64,000 bases of DNA from Simiduia aestuariiviva (GTDB lineage Bacteria; Pseudomonadota; Gammaproteobacteria; Pseudomonadales; Cellvibrionaceae). Both the position numbers and the translations under genes were made by a program. This document shows positions 40,401 to 55,400 of this stretch, one piece after another. How positions within the stretch are numbered: the stretch's first letter is position 1; each line of letters opens with the position of its first letter. The notes below the pieces were generated by a model that was given only the letters and a program-made list of their open reading frames with translations, did no database searches and had not been told where the DNA came from. The stretch spans positions 620,001 through 684,000 of the forward strand of contig NZ_JACHXZ010000003.1 of assembly GCF_014192475.1 (NCBI RefSeq). Direction: 5' to 3'.

Positions 40401-43400
40401 CCCGATGGCACTCACATTCTTGAAGTCGATAAAAAAATTAAAGCCTTTGAACGGGCTCTGCGCGCTTACGATGGCGTTACCAATATCACCACGCAGATTG
40501 GCGGAAGCTCCCCGCGCTTTTTATTGACCTACCAACCGGAGTTGCCAAACAGTAATTTTGGCCGACTTCTGGTGGACGTCAAAGACTATAGAATTTTAAA
40601 AAGCCTAGGCAGTCAGCTCCAGCGAGATCTTGAAAACTTGCAACCCGAGGCACGCGTCAATGTCCGCTTGTTTGTGCTCGGCCCCGCCACCGGCGGTAAA
40701 ATTCAACTGCGCATCTCCGGGCCAGATCACCACCAGCTGCGTGAACTGGCAGATCGTGCGCTGTCAATCCTGCGCGAACATCCAAACGTGAAAGGCATTC
40801 GCAATGAATGGGGTGAACCGGTACAAATTCTTCGACCGGTAATTTCCGACACCATGGCCGGACAATTGGGCGTAACCCGACCCGATATCGCGCGGGCAAC
40901 CGCCCATGCCGTCGAAGGCGTGCGCGCCGGTGTATACCGAGAGCGCGACGAGCTGCTGCCGATCATTGCGCGCGCGCCTGAAGCAGAGCGCCGCAGCCTT
41001 GACAATTTAGATCAAGTGCCCCTGTGGAGCCCCGTGGCTGGACGCATGGTGCCCCTCGGTCAAGCTGTCACTCAATTCAATTTAGCGTTTGAAGATCCCC
41101 ATATTTGGCGTCAGGATCGCGTCAGCATGTTGCGCATTCACTTTGATCAGCGCACGGGGTTATCGTCGGAATTATTGGCCGACATCAAGGACGATTTAGA
41201 GCGTGCTATCGGGGTAGACGTGCACCAATACTTGCGCCGCGCTACCGATGCGACTATCGAACACACGCCCAATACGTTACCGATTAAATTCCGTGACCGG
41301 CTGCCACTCAAAGATAGGCCGGGCTACTTCATGGCCTGGGGTGGCGAAAATGAAGACTCCGTTAAAGGTGCCAACGCCATCGTGAAAGGTATTCCGCTGT
41401 TTTTTGGGTTGATGGTATTTATTGTGCTGTGCCTATTCAATTCACTGCGGAAAACGGCTGTGATTTGGCTTGTAGTGCCATTGGCGATTGTTGGCGTTAC
41501 TGTGGGGCTGCTGCTATTTCAACAGCCCTTTGGTTTTATGGCCCTCCTCGGCTTCATGAGTTTAGCGGGCATGTTAATCAAAAACGCCATTGTCTTGGTC
41601 GATCAAATCGACGAAGAGTTACGGCACGGTAAAACCGGTGTGGATGCAGTGATTGAATCGGGTGTAAGTCGCTTGATACCCGTGGCCATGGCCGCCGCCA
41701 CCACAATTCTTGGCATGGCGCCGCTACTGGCCGATGCGTTTTTTGTCGCTATGGCAGTCACCATAATGTTTGGCCTGGGCTTCGCCACGCTGCTAACACT
41801 GATAGTGGTACCGGTGCTCTATGCTACGGTATATCGCTTTAACCACTAAACGCCGCAGTACAATCGTTGGATATAAAAAAGCCCAGCACCGCTGGGCTTT
41901 TTTATAGATTATCAAGTCACTATCTTCGATTATTTAACAATAGTGATCGGGTAGATCGCAGACTTTTTGCCCTTGGGGTTGAGCGCCTTCATTTCTGGCA
42001 CCATTTTAGTGAGTTCTTTTTCGCGATTGCCGGGTGCAGGGTGAGTACTTAGAAACTCTGGGCCACCGCTACCGCCCACTTTGGCCATTTTGCGCCACAG
42101 ACTGGCGGCGGCGGCGGGATCGTAACCCGCGCGGGTTGCCAGCTCGGTGCCAAGGCGGTCGGCCTCGGATTCCGCGGTGCGGCTATTGGGCAACTCCAGC
42201 GCCAACTTGGCGGCCAGCGCCGCACCCGTGAGCGTCAGGGCGTTGTTATCGCTGGCCACTCCGGCTGCCACTACCCCTAAGTTAATGGCCATTGCGCGCG
42301 ACATCCGCTCGGCAGTGTGATTGGCCAATGCGTGCGAGATTTCATGGCCCATGATTTGCGCCAACTCGTCATCGGTTAAATCCAACTTGCTGATGATGCC
42401 CGTGTAAATTGCCATGCGGCCACCGGCCATACACCAGGCGTTGATGGTGTCGATGTCATCAATAATGGCCACGCTCCACTCCCAATCCCGAGTGTTTGGA
42501 TAGCGCGCCACGGCCTCAGTCACAAGCCGGCCGGTGATTGTCCGCACCCGTGACACGGTATTGGCATCGCTCACCAGCTTATTCTTTTTATCCAGGTCTG
42601 CCACGGTACCCAAATACGCTTTTTTCGACTCGACGATTGCAGCTTCAGGCGAGATGAGCATCAATTGCGAGCGACCCGTGGGGCTAGTGACACAGGCACT
42701 GAGTGCGGCGCATAAAAATAGTAGCGAGAAAATTGATTTGTTCATGGCAGTCAGAATGTCCTTGTTCCTGTGAAAGTGTGGGGATTATAAAGCATTGCGC
42801 TAGTCGCGGCGGTAAATCACGTAGGAGTGCGCCATCATGTCATGGAAACCTTGCTTGCGCGCATCTATGCCCACCCATATGAAACCTAGGCAGCCGGCCA
42901 GGCTCGACACAAAATAACCCAAGTAACGAATGATCGACTGCTTAACTGACAGCGGCCCTAATGTGCGCGCATCGACCACCTGTAGGCCCAACACCAACTT
43001 CCCCGGCGTTCCGAGATACCTCACCCAGCAATAGGCATACAGCACTAATAAAATCGCATATTCAGTGATGACCTGCGCCATGATCAGACGCAATTGCGCC
43101 AGCAGTTCGCGCGCTTGCTCGGGACTCGGCAACTGCCCGTCAAGCGGTATGTTCATTTGCCAGTGTCCCGAACCAAACACAAAAAACAACGGGATTGAGA
43201 CAAATAAGGCGACGCACAGCGAGTCGATAACAAAGGTGGCAAAACGCACCCAAAAGCCCGCATAGCGCACTGGTGTCGCTGAACGGCCATCCATGTCAGG
43301 CAAATCTAATTCCAACTTCATTTACGTGCTTCCAATAGCGATTGTACGCGGCACTGTAACGCCGGCAGCACCTCATTTTCAAACCACGGGTTGCGGGCCA

Positions 43401-46400
43401 GCCAACGATTGTTGCGGGGACTTGGATGCGGCAAGGCTAAACACGCTGGCCAGCGTTGGCGCCAATCGCGCACCCACGCGGTCACTGATCGCCGCTGCCC
43501 CATATGCCAGCGCTGCGCGTACTGGCCAATAACTAACGTCAACTGAACGCCGGTATGAACCGCCAGTAACCGGCTGCGCCAATGGCTGGCGCACTCGGGT
43601 CTAGGCGGCAGATCACCTGAAGCGCCCGTGCCGGGGTAACAAAATCCCATGGGTAAAATACTGAATTGGTGCGGATCGTAAAAATCCTCACGGGTGACAC
43701 CCAGCCACTGCCGCAACCGCGCGCCACTGGCGTCGTCAAACGGTACACCCTGGCGATGGGTGACACGACCCGGCGCCTGCCCCGCAATCAAAATGGGGGC
43801 CTGCCAACCCAGCTGCACGATGGGCCTTGGCGCATTGGGCAACTGCCCCGCACACAGCTGACAGCTGCCTACGGCTTGGCTCAAGTGTGCTGTGTCATCG
43901 GCGTCGCGCATAGCGAGTTACCTGCCCATGTTCTAGTCTGCATGTTGTTACCCGCTCGCCGCAGCGCGCATTAATGACCCAAAAGTCACAAAAAGTCATT
44001 CAATTGACGCATCCGCGCACCCAAGCCTTACGTATACTGGCACCACACTGTTTGCCACAAGGAAGGTCCCGTGATTACTGTACACCACCTCAACAACTCC
44101 CGTTCACAGCGCATTTTGTGGCTACTCGAAGAACTTGGGGCACCCTACACCGTTCAATACCACCAGCGCGATCCCGTAACACAGTTAGCGCCCGATAGCC
44201 TCAAAGCCGTGCACCCGCTCGGCAAAAGCCCCGTACTGCAAGACAGTGAGCGCAATCTCACGCTGGCCGAGAGTGGTGCCATTATCGAATACCTAGTCAG
44301 TCGATTTGGCGACTACAACTGGCAGTTGGCGGAAGACAGTGAGCACTACTGGCACTACCGTTTTTGGCTCCACTTCAGCGAGGGCTCGGTGATGCCGCCC
44401 TTGGTTATGCGGCTGGTGCTCAGCCGGCTCAAATCGGCCAAGATGCCGTTTTTTATTCGGCCCATTGCCCGCAATATCGCCGACAAGGTATTGACCGGAT
44501 TTGTCGCCCCCAACATCGAAACCCACCTGAATTATATTGAGGCGCACCTAACCGACCACACCTGGTTTTGTGGGCCGAAAATTACCGGCGCCGATGTGCA
44601 AATGAGCTTTCCACTCGAGGCCCAGGTAAGCAGTGGCTTAAGCCCAAACACCTACCCAGCGATCCATCGCTTTGTCCAGCAATGCCAAGCGCGACCCGCC
44701 TATCGCGCGGCTTTGGCCAAGGCGCCCGACTACGCCTACGGCCCTAAATCAGACTAATCCGATGCGGCACCGCCCGTGCCGCACGTCCACAGCAAAGCAT
44801 CTATACTGACTCGGAACCTCGTTAGGCAGCTTTGCATGATTGAGCCTCACCATCACTCCCGCTCCCGCGCCACGCTCACCATTTTGGTGGGCGGCCTGCT
44901 GCTGCTGGCGACCGCACTGGGGGCACAATTTGCGCTCAACGGCATTATTGATCGGTACGATTCGGTGCTCCAAACGCGCGTTGGCACGCAATCCGACTTA
45001 TACCAAATCAATATTGCCTTCAAAGATCAGGTGCAGGAGTGGAAAAACACCCTCCTACGCGGGCACAACACCGTCGAACGTGAAAAATATTGGGCTGCAT
45101 TTGTAGAGCGAGAATCGCAGGTGCGCGCCTTGATGAATCAATTGAACAGTACCCAGCTGTCGGACGATACCCGCCAAGCACTGCAACGCTTCGCGCGCGC
45201 CCATCGCCAATTGGCGGGCAAGTACCGGCAGGGCTACGAAGTGTACCTCGCCAATGGCCAGCAATGGCAACTGGTGGACGACCTGCTGCGCGGCATCGAT
45301 CGCGAGCCAAGTAATAAACTCTATGACTTTACCCGCGCGCTAGAGGCAGAAATTGCCGAGCAAGCGAACACCTTACGCGACAGCGCTGAAACCTACTTTA
45401 TCAGCACACTCCTAGTGGTGCTGATCAGTTCCGTGGCCGTCGCCCTCGGCGTGATCTCCATAGTCCGCAATGCCATTGAAACGGAGGTGGGCGCGCGCAC
45501 GCGCTCGGATTTCCTCGCCAAAATGAGCCACGAAATTCGCACGCCCATGAACGGTGTGCTCGGCATGAGCGAGTTGTTGTCCTCCACACCGCTCACCGAG
45601 CAGCAAAAGCGATACAACCAAGCTATTCACAGCTCAGGCCAATCGCTACTGATATTAATCAACGATTTACTCGATTATGCGCGCATCGAGTCAGGCAAAA
45701 TGTCCATCGAGTCTTCGCCGTTTTCACTGTCTGGCGTGCTGAGCAATCTCTATTATTTATTCGTACAAAAAGCCACGGAGCGCGAGCTGGAATGGCACAT
45801 TGATATGCCGCCCTCAGTACCCGACGGCTTTGTTGGCGACTCTGCACGGATCAATCAAATTCTGGTCAATTTGGTGGGTAACGCCTTCAAGTTTACGGAG
45901 CAAGGCGGCGTAACTTTGCATGTTACTTACCAAAACGACCTGCTTACCTTCGAGTGCACCGATACCGGCATCGGCATGGATGAACACACTTGCCAACATC
46001 TATTTGAGCCCTACGTGCAGGCCGACAATTCAATTCATCGCCGCTATGGTGGCACCGGCTTGGGATTGGTGATTAGCCGTGAGTTGGCTCGGCAAATGAA
46101 TGGTGAACTCGTGGCGGAAAGCAAAGTCAACGCCGGCTCAACGTTTCGGCTTTCGCTGCCATTGCCCCGCGGCGAAGAATTAGCAAGCGACTTTGGCGCA
46201 GACAAACCCACGATCTTACTGTGCGTTGAAAATGAGCTACAGCGCGAGGACTACCAGCGCTATTGCAACCACTGGGGGCTACCGAGCCGAATAGTTCGCG
46301 CAGAAGACGATGTGACTGAAGCCGATGCCATGAGCGTGTGCGTGATTGATGTGAGTGACCACCATCGCAGCGACGAGTTAGCCCGAGCCTATAGCGCCCT

Positions 46401-49400
46401 CGGCCACCTACCACTGCAACTGTACGATGTCGGCCAAAGCAGTGAGTGGATTAATAGCCGTGGTGACATCACCCGGGGCTTTAAAGATCGCCCCCCCTTT
46501 GGCGCCCTGCTTAAACCACTGCTACTGGATTGCCTGCAACTGGAACATCTGGTGGCCCAGTGTGACGACCCCCATTTAGGCATACGCCCACTGAGTATCT
46601 TGGCGGTGGATGACAACTCGGTAAATCGAACCGTAGTATCCGCCATGCTAGCCAAACTTGGGCACCGCTGTACACTCGCGTGCGACGGTGAAGATGCAGT
46701 CACGCAATTTCTCAACACGCCCCGCCGATTTGATCTCGTTTTAATGGATTGTGAAATGCCCGTGCTCGATGGCATGGGGGCACTCAAGTGCATTCGAGAA
46801 ATAGAGCAGCAAAAAGCTATGGCCCCCACGCCCGTTCTGGCACTCACGGCCAACGCCTATGAAACCGATCGCGAACGCTACTTGGATGGCGGTATGGACG
46901 ACGTGCTCACCAAACCCATCAGTTTAAACAGGCTCAAATCCGCTCTGCGCAAACACGCGCTGTAAACCGCCGCTGCATTGCCGGCCTATTCTGCTATCAT
47001 GCGCGCTTTCTAATTTCCAAGGACCTGTTCGGCCATGAAAGCCTCCGCTGTTGCGCTTGCCTTAAGCTGCGCCATTACTGCCCTGCCCGCCCTCGCCAAC
47101 CCGGCTCCCAATGCCACCCAAGGGGTCTGGGCCGCGGGCTTGACCGCCCGCGCGCAAACCTCACCCTATATTAGCGAATCGGCGCGCGCGGACTTTCTGC
47201 CAGAGCTCTATTATCAGGGTGAACAGTGGTACTTAGCGGGCACGCGCGCCGGCTGGAAGCGCGAGATTAACGATGGATTAATGCTGGACGCCTTTAGTCG
47301 CTACCGATTCGGGGGCTACACCGAGGATCAAGCCAGCGAACTCGACGGTATGCGCCGAACCGGCACACTGGAAGCCGGCGTTGAGCTCAGCCAACCCACC
47401 GCTGTGGGTGAGTGGCGCATCGGCGCCAGTGCCGATACTCTCAATCGACACCAAGGCTGGAGCGCCCATGTCGAGTGGCGCACCGACTGGCAATGGCAGG
47501 ATTGGACCCTCATTCCCAGCGTGGCCGTTGAATACGACAACGCCGAGGTTAACGATTACTTCTACGGCGTGCGCAGCGCCGAAGCCCAACCGGATCGCCC
47601 AGCGTACGAGGCCGACGCCAGCACTCAGCTGCGCTTTGGCATTGAAGCCTGGACCCGCCTAGGCAGATCGCACCTACTGGGCCTCGGTGTCAGCCATACA
47701 CGCCTGAGCGATACCATTGCTGACAGCCCCATTGTGGACTCTGATCAGCGCACCGAACTGAGCCTTAACTACCGCTATGAATTCATCAACAATCCCGCCG
47801 CGCAAGCGATCAATAGCGCCAGCGACAGCGCTTGGCTAAAAGGTGAATGGGAGTGGCGCGTTGCAGGTGGCTACTGGACAGATGGTAATTTCATCGAAAT
47901 GATCTACCTCAACAACATGGCCGTTGATACGCGCAACACGGCGATGGTAAGCGCCTTCCTCAGCAAAAAAATTAATGACGAAGCGTGGAATATGCCGGTT
48001 GACGTTCACATAACCGGCGGATTGGTACGCCACTTTGAGCGCGGCGAAAAAGATGACTTCAACGAGTACGTGATTGCTCTGAAGGGTTACTACAATCGCT
48101 TTCCGTGGTCGCACATCGTCGAAACCCGGGTAGGCTTTGGCTACGGGTTTTCATACGGCGAACAGGTGCCCTGGCAAGAACGAGACAACGTAATGCGCAA
48201 AAACTTAAATGACTCGCGCATTCTCCAATATCTGGACTACAGCTGGGATGTCAATGTCGGCGACCTGTTTAATTCGCCCTCGGCCAAACACTGCTACGTG
48301 GGGTATAGCATCCACCACCGCTCAGGTATTTTTGGCCAGTCCGATGCCTACCACCGGGTTGATGGCGGATCTAATTGGAATACCTTTTACTTACAATGCA
48401 AAACGCGTTAGCGATCTAGCACACTGCGTAGTTCGATTGAGCGAAAAATTTTGGGGCAGCTAACACCTGCCCCAAAATACAACACCCCGTAAAAATACTT
48501 CTATACTGCACGCTAAGCCATTTCTTTTTAACTTTCCAATACGCTGTCATTTACACCAAGGCGACCAGCAACAGGCATCAAGCAAGCGCGCGTCGCACAC
48601 GTCCGACGAGCAAAAAGGTGACGTTCTCTTAGCGTTATTTATCCACCGCAATCGGCTAGGGCACTGCCATGATTCGCGTCTACACAGCACCCGATATGTT
48701 CTGGCTCCAGCATGCCCGCAATCAATTGGATTTTGCGGGCATCGAAACGTTTGTTCGCAATGAATATGCCGGCGGCGCGCTGGGCGACTTATCTTTTATC
48801 GATTGCTGGCCGGAGCTCTGGGTTGCGGATCAGGTCAGTTACCAAAAAGCCAGCAAGATCCTGGCCGACCTCAACGACGAAAAGCACAGTGACGGGCCCG
48901 AACATAACTGCACGATGTGCGCTGCCAGCAACCCCTCAAACTTTGAGCGTTGCTGGCAGTGCCAAAGCCCCCTCGATACGCCGCCCGCGGATTAACGCTG
49001 CTGCAATTGATTCAACATATATTCGGCGGTCGAGACTTCAAAGGCCTTGGGCGCCTCTACGTTTAACAGCGCAATGCGCCCATCCTCAAGCAACATACTG
49101 TAGCGTTGGCTACGCATGCCCATGCCTCCGCCACGGGCGTCGAGTTCCAGCCCGAGCGCGCGGGTAAAATCCCCATTGCCGTCTGCGAGCATGTGGATGA
49201 CACCGTCGGCGTTGGCAGACTTCCCCCAAGCATCCATAACAAATGCATCATTTACGCTAACGCAGGCAATTTTATCGACGCCCGCCGCTTTGAGTTTATC
49301 GGACAACACCACAAACCCGGGCAAGTGGGCTTTTGAACAGGTCGGGGTAAACGCACCCGGCACGGCAAATAGCGCCACCCGCCCCTGTCCTAAAAATGCC

Positions 49401-52400
49401 TGAGCAGACACCGTCTGCATGCCCTCTGTCCCCATCATGCGCAATTCGGCATCGGGTAGTTGATCACCCTGTTGAATAGTCATCGGTATCTCCTTCATCG
49501 TTGTTGGGAGTGGCCGCCACCAAGCAGTGCTTGATTGCGAGCTAGATCATCGTTCAGGCACCCAGCATAGCGCGAATTGCAGCCGCAGGCTGATCTGAGT
49601 CTGGCCGGCGCTCGTATCCCTTTAAAGCGCTGGAGGATTGTGCCATGCAGATACTCGTAACAGGTGGCACCGGTTTAATCGGCTATGCCCTAGTCAATGC
49701 TGGCCTGTGGGCCGGCCATGACATGACTCTGTGGGCGCGCGATAAAGCCAAAGTGCGCAAACTGTTTGGCAACAGCGTTGGGGTCATTACCGAGGCCAGT
49801 CAGTTGTACGAACTGCCCAGCATCGACTGGGTCGTCAACCTCGCTGGCGAGCCCGTGGCGACGCAACGTTGGAGCTCGCGCCGCAAACGCCAATTACTTG
49901 CGTCACGTTTGCGTATCACTCGTTCGCTGGCGGCTTGGATCGAAACTCAAGACAATGCAGAGCTGGTTTTTTTGTCGGGCTCGGCGCTCGGTATCTATGG
50001 TGACCAAGGCGCTAATATCATCGATGAACAGACCCCGCTACCCACAACTCCCGACTTCGCTGCCAACCTGTGTATGCAGTGGGAAAAAACCGCACTCGGT
50101 GCACACAATTGCCGCACCCTTTTGCTCCGCACGGGCCTAGTACTCGGCAACGGCGGTTTGCTGAGTCAATTGCGGCCGGCGTTTCGCCTAGGGTTGGGCG
50201 GCCGATTGGGCGGAGGAACACAATACATGCCGTGGATACACATCGATGACTATGTCCGCGCACTGCTGCATTTGGCCGAATCTCCCGCGGCAATTGGTGC
50301 CTACAACCTGTGTGCCCCTAACCCCGTGACCAATGCAGAATTTACCCGCAGCTTGGCTCACCACCTGCGCAGACCGGCGTTTATGCACCTACCGGCGCCC
50401 CTGGTGAAACTTTTGTTTGGCGAACTCAGCACCTTGCTTTTAGGCGGGCAGAATGCGCGGCCAACACGGCTACTGGCGTCGGGGTTTGGCTTTCGCTATC
50501 CACACCTGCAGGACGCCCTACCCGTGCTAATATAAGCGCGCAAAAACAGCTAACCTACCGGCGATTAGATACGCACATGATCGAAAAAAATACCCGCGAG
50601 GCGTTCGGCCTTTCGATGTTAACCAGCGCTCACAAAGATATTCGTCGATTGCGACGGGCGCAGGGTGTCGCACAATTGCACGGCAATAAGTTGTGGAAAT
50701 CGAGCTATGTACTCATGGACTACTTGCGCGAATTCCCCATCGAAACGGGCAGTCGGGTATTGGAATTGGGCTGCGGCTGGGGCCTTGGCGGCATATTCTG
50801 TGCAAAACATTTCAACGCCGACGTTGTGTCGCTCGATGCCGACGAATCTGTCTTTCCCTTTGTGGAGTTGCATGCCCAGCGCAACCAAGTGACCACGAAC
50901 ACCTACTGCGGGCGCTTTGAAGATTTAACTGAAAAAGAACTTGCAGGCTTTGATGTCATCATTGGGGCCGACATTTGTTTTTGGGATGAAATGGTTGCGC
51001 CGCTGGAGCAGGCACTCGACCGCGCACTGGCCGCAGATGTGGGGCGCATTGTGCTCACAGACCCAGGGCGCCCGACGTTTCGTGCCCTCGCCGAAGCCAT
51101 CGACAATAGCTATGAAGATGTCGTTTACACAGACTGGGACGTCCCCGAACCGCACAATCTTTGGGGCCTCGTGCTCGACCTTTAATCGCCCATAAAAAAA
51201 CCCGCTTGCGCGGGTTTTTTTATGGCTGACCTACTTAGATTTTTTCTTCGTAGGGCACCAGCGCAATGTTAAAGACATCGGCCTCTCGCGCGGCATCGGC
51301 AATCGCGATGTACATCTTGGCGGTAGACTTAATATGTGCCCGCACTACCACAGCCGCCTTAGGGTGTTCTGCGTGCATGCGCTCAATGTTGGCGCGCACG
51401 GCCCGCACATCAATGCGACGATCTTCCATCCAGATCTCATCGTTGGATCGGATAGTGACCACGATGGAAGGGTTATCTTCATCGGGGGGTGTTTGCTGTT
51501 CATTTTTTGGTGGAATAGTGGTATCGATCACCTTCTCTTTAACGAACGAGGCCGTTACGATAAAGAAGATCAGCATGATGAAGACCACGTCGAGCATGGG
51601 CGTCAAATCGATTTCTGAATTATCTTCTGCTTCGCCGTGCTTTCTTCTACGACTCACTTTTTATTCTCCTCAACTCACGGCGCACGCCGCGTCTAATTAC
51701 CACGATCTTCCGGCCCAGCGTGTGCTGCCAACCCGATAACCACTAGTCTCGCCGAGCCTTTACAGGCCTCGCGGCGCAATGGGCGAGTACGATACCGACT
51801 AACCCCCTACGCAGGCAAGCCCCTATTGTGCCCCAAGTTACCCTTTCGAGTCACTAGAGGCGCTCGGATAGGTTTCAAGGAGCACAAAAACCACCTAAAA
51901 CAGTGCCGACTGCCTTTATTTTAGACAAAATCGACGAATTATTGAGCAAATAACACCTAGCGACGACGGCGGTAGCGCTCTGCGTCTTTTCCGCGCTCAT
52001 CCAAGCGCGCAAGAATAGCGGACATTTCGTCGGCCTGAGCCGCCACAGACGCCTCTTTAGCGGCCAAGCGCGCGGCCTTTTGTTCCGCCAGCGCGGCTTT
52101 GATGCGCCGCTCCCGGGCGGCCGCGCTCTCGGGCTTACCGCCCGCCGCGGATTTTGCCGTGCGCGCCAGTGCCGGTGAGGCCGACTTAGTGGGGGCTTTG
52201 GTGGGCTTGCTCTTGCGCTGTGATAGTCGACGAGCCTCGATAGACGCCATCAACGCCTTCATATCTGCAGCTTCTGCTGTGCTGCTAGCGTTTCTAAGCA
52301 CCGGCTTTGCAACGGCCACGGTGACACTGGGCGCTTTAATGGGGTTGCTCGCGGCCCGCGTTTTTGCCTCGCGGCGATCTTCTAGCCACCCGTCAACATC

Positions 52401-55400
52401 GTCATCAGCATCGGGATCGACACTGGCATCGCGCGTTAATTCAGTCTCCAGAGCACGGGTATCCACCGCAGCCTTCTTCTCGTGGCGCGCCGCTTTAATC
52501 AGCTCGCCACCGAATTCCTCCACGGCTTCACGGCACAGCTGCGCCAGCTCTCGAGCCGATTCAGCTTGCGCATACTCAGTCACATCAAATGCTTGCCCGC
52601 CGTCAGCGCGCAAGCAATCAAACAATGTACCTGGTACATTTTCATCGGCCTGAGTCACGAGCATGGCCCAATGGAAATCCAACTCTACTCGACAACTACC
52701 AACAAATACGCGCCCCGATGGCTGGTGGGTGGCGGAAAAAACAATCACACAATTACCTCTGTCTCGGTCAAACAAGCAAAGGCGCGGGATTATATAGACC
52801 ACACTGGAAATGACTAGATTGACAAGCGCAAAAATTCCCCGTTTAGCAGCATCTCCACCAACGAGGCAATCGTGGGCTGCTGCCTCCCAGTCAGCCCCTC
52901 TGTGAGCACTTATTATTGCTTCTATATATAGAAGCAATAACAGTCCCATGAAGGCATTGACACAGACTCACTTCGTCATGCCGTCGGAAACTCAAACAGA
53001 TCGAGTTGTTCTGTCGAGTTGGAATCTACCTGAGCAAAACGCACGCCCACGCCAAGCAGGCGCACAGCTGGCTTGCCACGCGTCAATGCCTCGGATAACA
53101 AAGGTTGAAATGTTGTCTCGTCAAAGGATTGCGCCGCGCGCTCCAAGGTGGTGGCCGTAAAATCTGCAAACTTAATTTTAACGAACGCCTTATTGGGTCG
53201 ATAGCTGGCACTCAACTTCCCGAGTCGATCGGTCAACTCTGCCACCAAGGCCGGCAACTTTGCCAAGCAATTCCCCTCACCCTGCAAATCATCTGAATAG
53301 GTGTGCTCTACACTCAAGGATTTTCGAATTCTGTGGGGTTTGACCAAGCGATCATCTTCACCGCGACACAGGGAATAAAGCCGGCGCCCAAAGCTGCCAA
53401 ACTGCTCTGCCAATGCCAATTCCGTCCACTGCTGTAAATCGCCGCAGGTTGAGATGCCCAGTGAATGCATGCGCGCCGCAGTCACCTTGCCCACTCCAAA
53501 GATTTTTCCAACGGGCAAAGTCGAGACAAACGCCGGCACCTCAGCAGGTGCTACCACAAACAAGCCATCGGGCTTGCGCCAATCGCTGGCGACCTTAGCT
53601 AAAAATTTATTGGGTGCAACGCCTGCCGATACCGTAATGCCCACCACGCGTTTGACCTCAGCGCGTATCGCCTCGGCGATACGTGTCGCGCTGCCGCTAA
53701 ATTGGTCACATTCAGAAACATCTATAAAGGCTTCATCCAATGACAGCGGCTCAATCACTTCCGAATAGCGTAAAAAAATCGACCGCATCGCTTGGGATGC
53801 TTCCCGATACGCTTCAAAACGGTGAGGTAAAAGTTGCAATTGCGGGCATAAACGCACTGCCGTCTTGCTGGGCATCGCAGAACGCACGCCAAAGGCGCGC
53901 GCAGCATAATTACAAGTAGAAATAACACCGCGGCGGCCTGGATCACCGCCCACCGCAATGGCTTTATCGCGCAGGGCTGGGTTATCGCGCATTTCTATAG
54001 CAGCGTAAAAACAATCCGCATCAACGTGAATAATTTTGCGCATCTTGGCTAGCCCTCAATCACTGTGATTATATACAGCTATGCGCTTTTCACTCAATCA
54101 AACATTCAATAACATTGCTTTTTGATTTTTTATTGGATGGCACAGGACGCAGCGAGGTATGCGCCGATGTGTATGGAATCTCGACAGGTTAGAAATTGAT
54201 TCTATAATTCGAAAATCAGGTCTGAGCACGCCTCAATAAAGTGGCGATCCGCCCCCAAAACTACCCCTGCCACAATTTAGTAGTGCCCCGTTAGCGAGCA
54301 ATAATTATTTCATTTTCACCCCGTCTGGCTCGCACAAAAAACCAACCAAATTTCTTATCAAAAAAGTGGAATGGGCACCGCCAAGGGGTTAACGGCACTT
54401 AATTCGATATTTTTTTGCTTTTTTTTACAAAAAAGCTCGTTTTTGGTCTGTTTTTTTTTGTAATTTGCTTGAATTTTCACCACAATTGCTTAACTTATAC
54501 ACGCCTAATTATTTTTAGCTAACAGCTGGCAAATTTTTCACAAAAACAACCAAGGAAACACACCATGGCTGCACGTAAAACCAAAGCTGCTAACCCAGTT
54601 GCAGAACTACAAAAAGAACTTGCCAAAGTTCAGGCCGAACTGGCCAAAGCACGCGTAAAGCAAGAAGCTGACGCCGCCAAAGAAATCGCCACTCTGACCA
54701 AGGCCGCGACTAAAGCCGCTGCCGACGCCAAAAAAGCTGCTTCCGCTCTGGCCGCTGCCAAGAAAAAGAAGAAGTCTGCCGCATCTGTTAAAGCTGTTGA
54801 GAAAGCCGCCGCTAAAGCCGCTGCCGCCAAAGCTGCCGCTGCCGACGCGAAAAGCGCCGTTGCTAGCGCCAAAGCTGCCCTGAAAGAAATCAAGGCCGAC
54901 AACAAAATCGCCGCTCAGCTGGACAAGGCCTATGCCAAGCAGCAAGGCGTAATCGCTAAGAAGAAGAAGGCCGCTGAGAAGAAAGCAGCCGCCAAAGCTA
55001 AAGCCAAGGCTAAGAAAGACGCTGCCAAGGCCAAAGCCAAAGCTAAAAAAGACGCGCTGAAAGCCAAGGCCAAAGCCAAGGCACTGAAAGCTAAAGAGAA
55101 AGCCAAGGCTAAGAAAGCCGCCGCCAAGGCAAAATTGGCCGCTAAGAAAGCCGCTGCTAAAGAAAAAGCCAAGGCTAAGAAAGCCGCCGCTAAAGCAAAA
55201 ATGGCCGCCAAGAAAGCCGCTGCCAAAGAAAAAGCCAAGGCTAAAAAAGCCAAGCCTGCCAAGAAAGCAGCCAAAGCTAAGCCCGCCAAAGTAGTAAAAG
55301 CTAAGCCCGCTAAGAAAGCCAAAAAAGCTAAGAAAGCTTCTGGCGCCAAGCGTGGTCGCAAGCCAAAGGCCTAAGTCCTTTTATGGATCGGGTGTCTAGG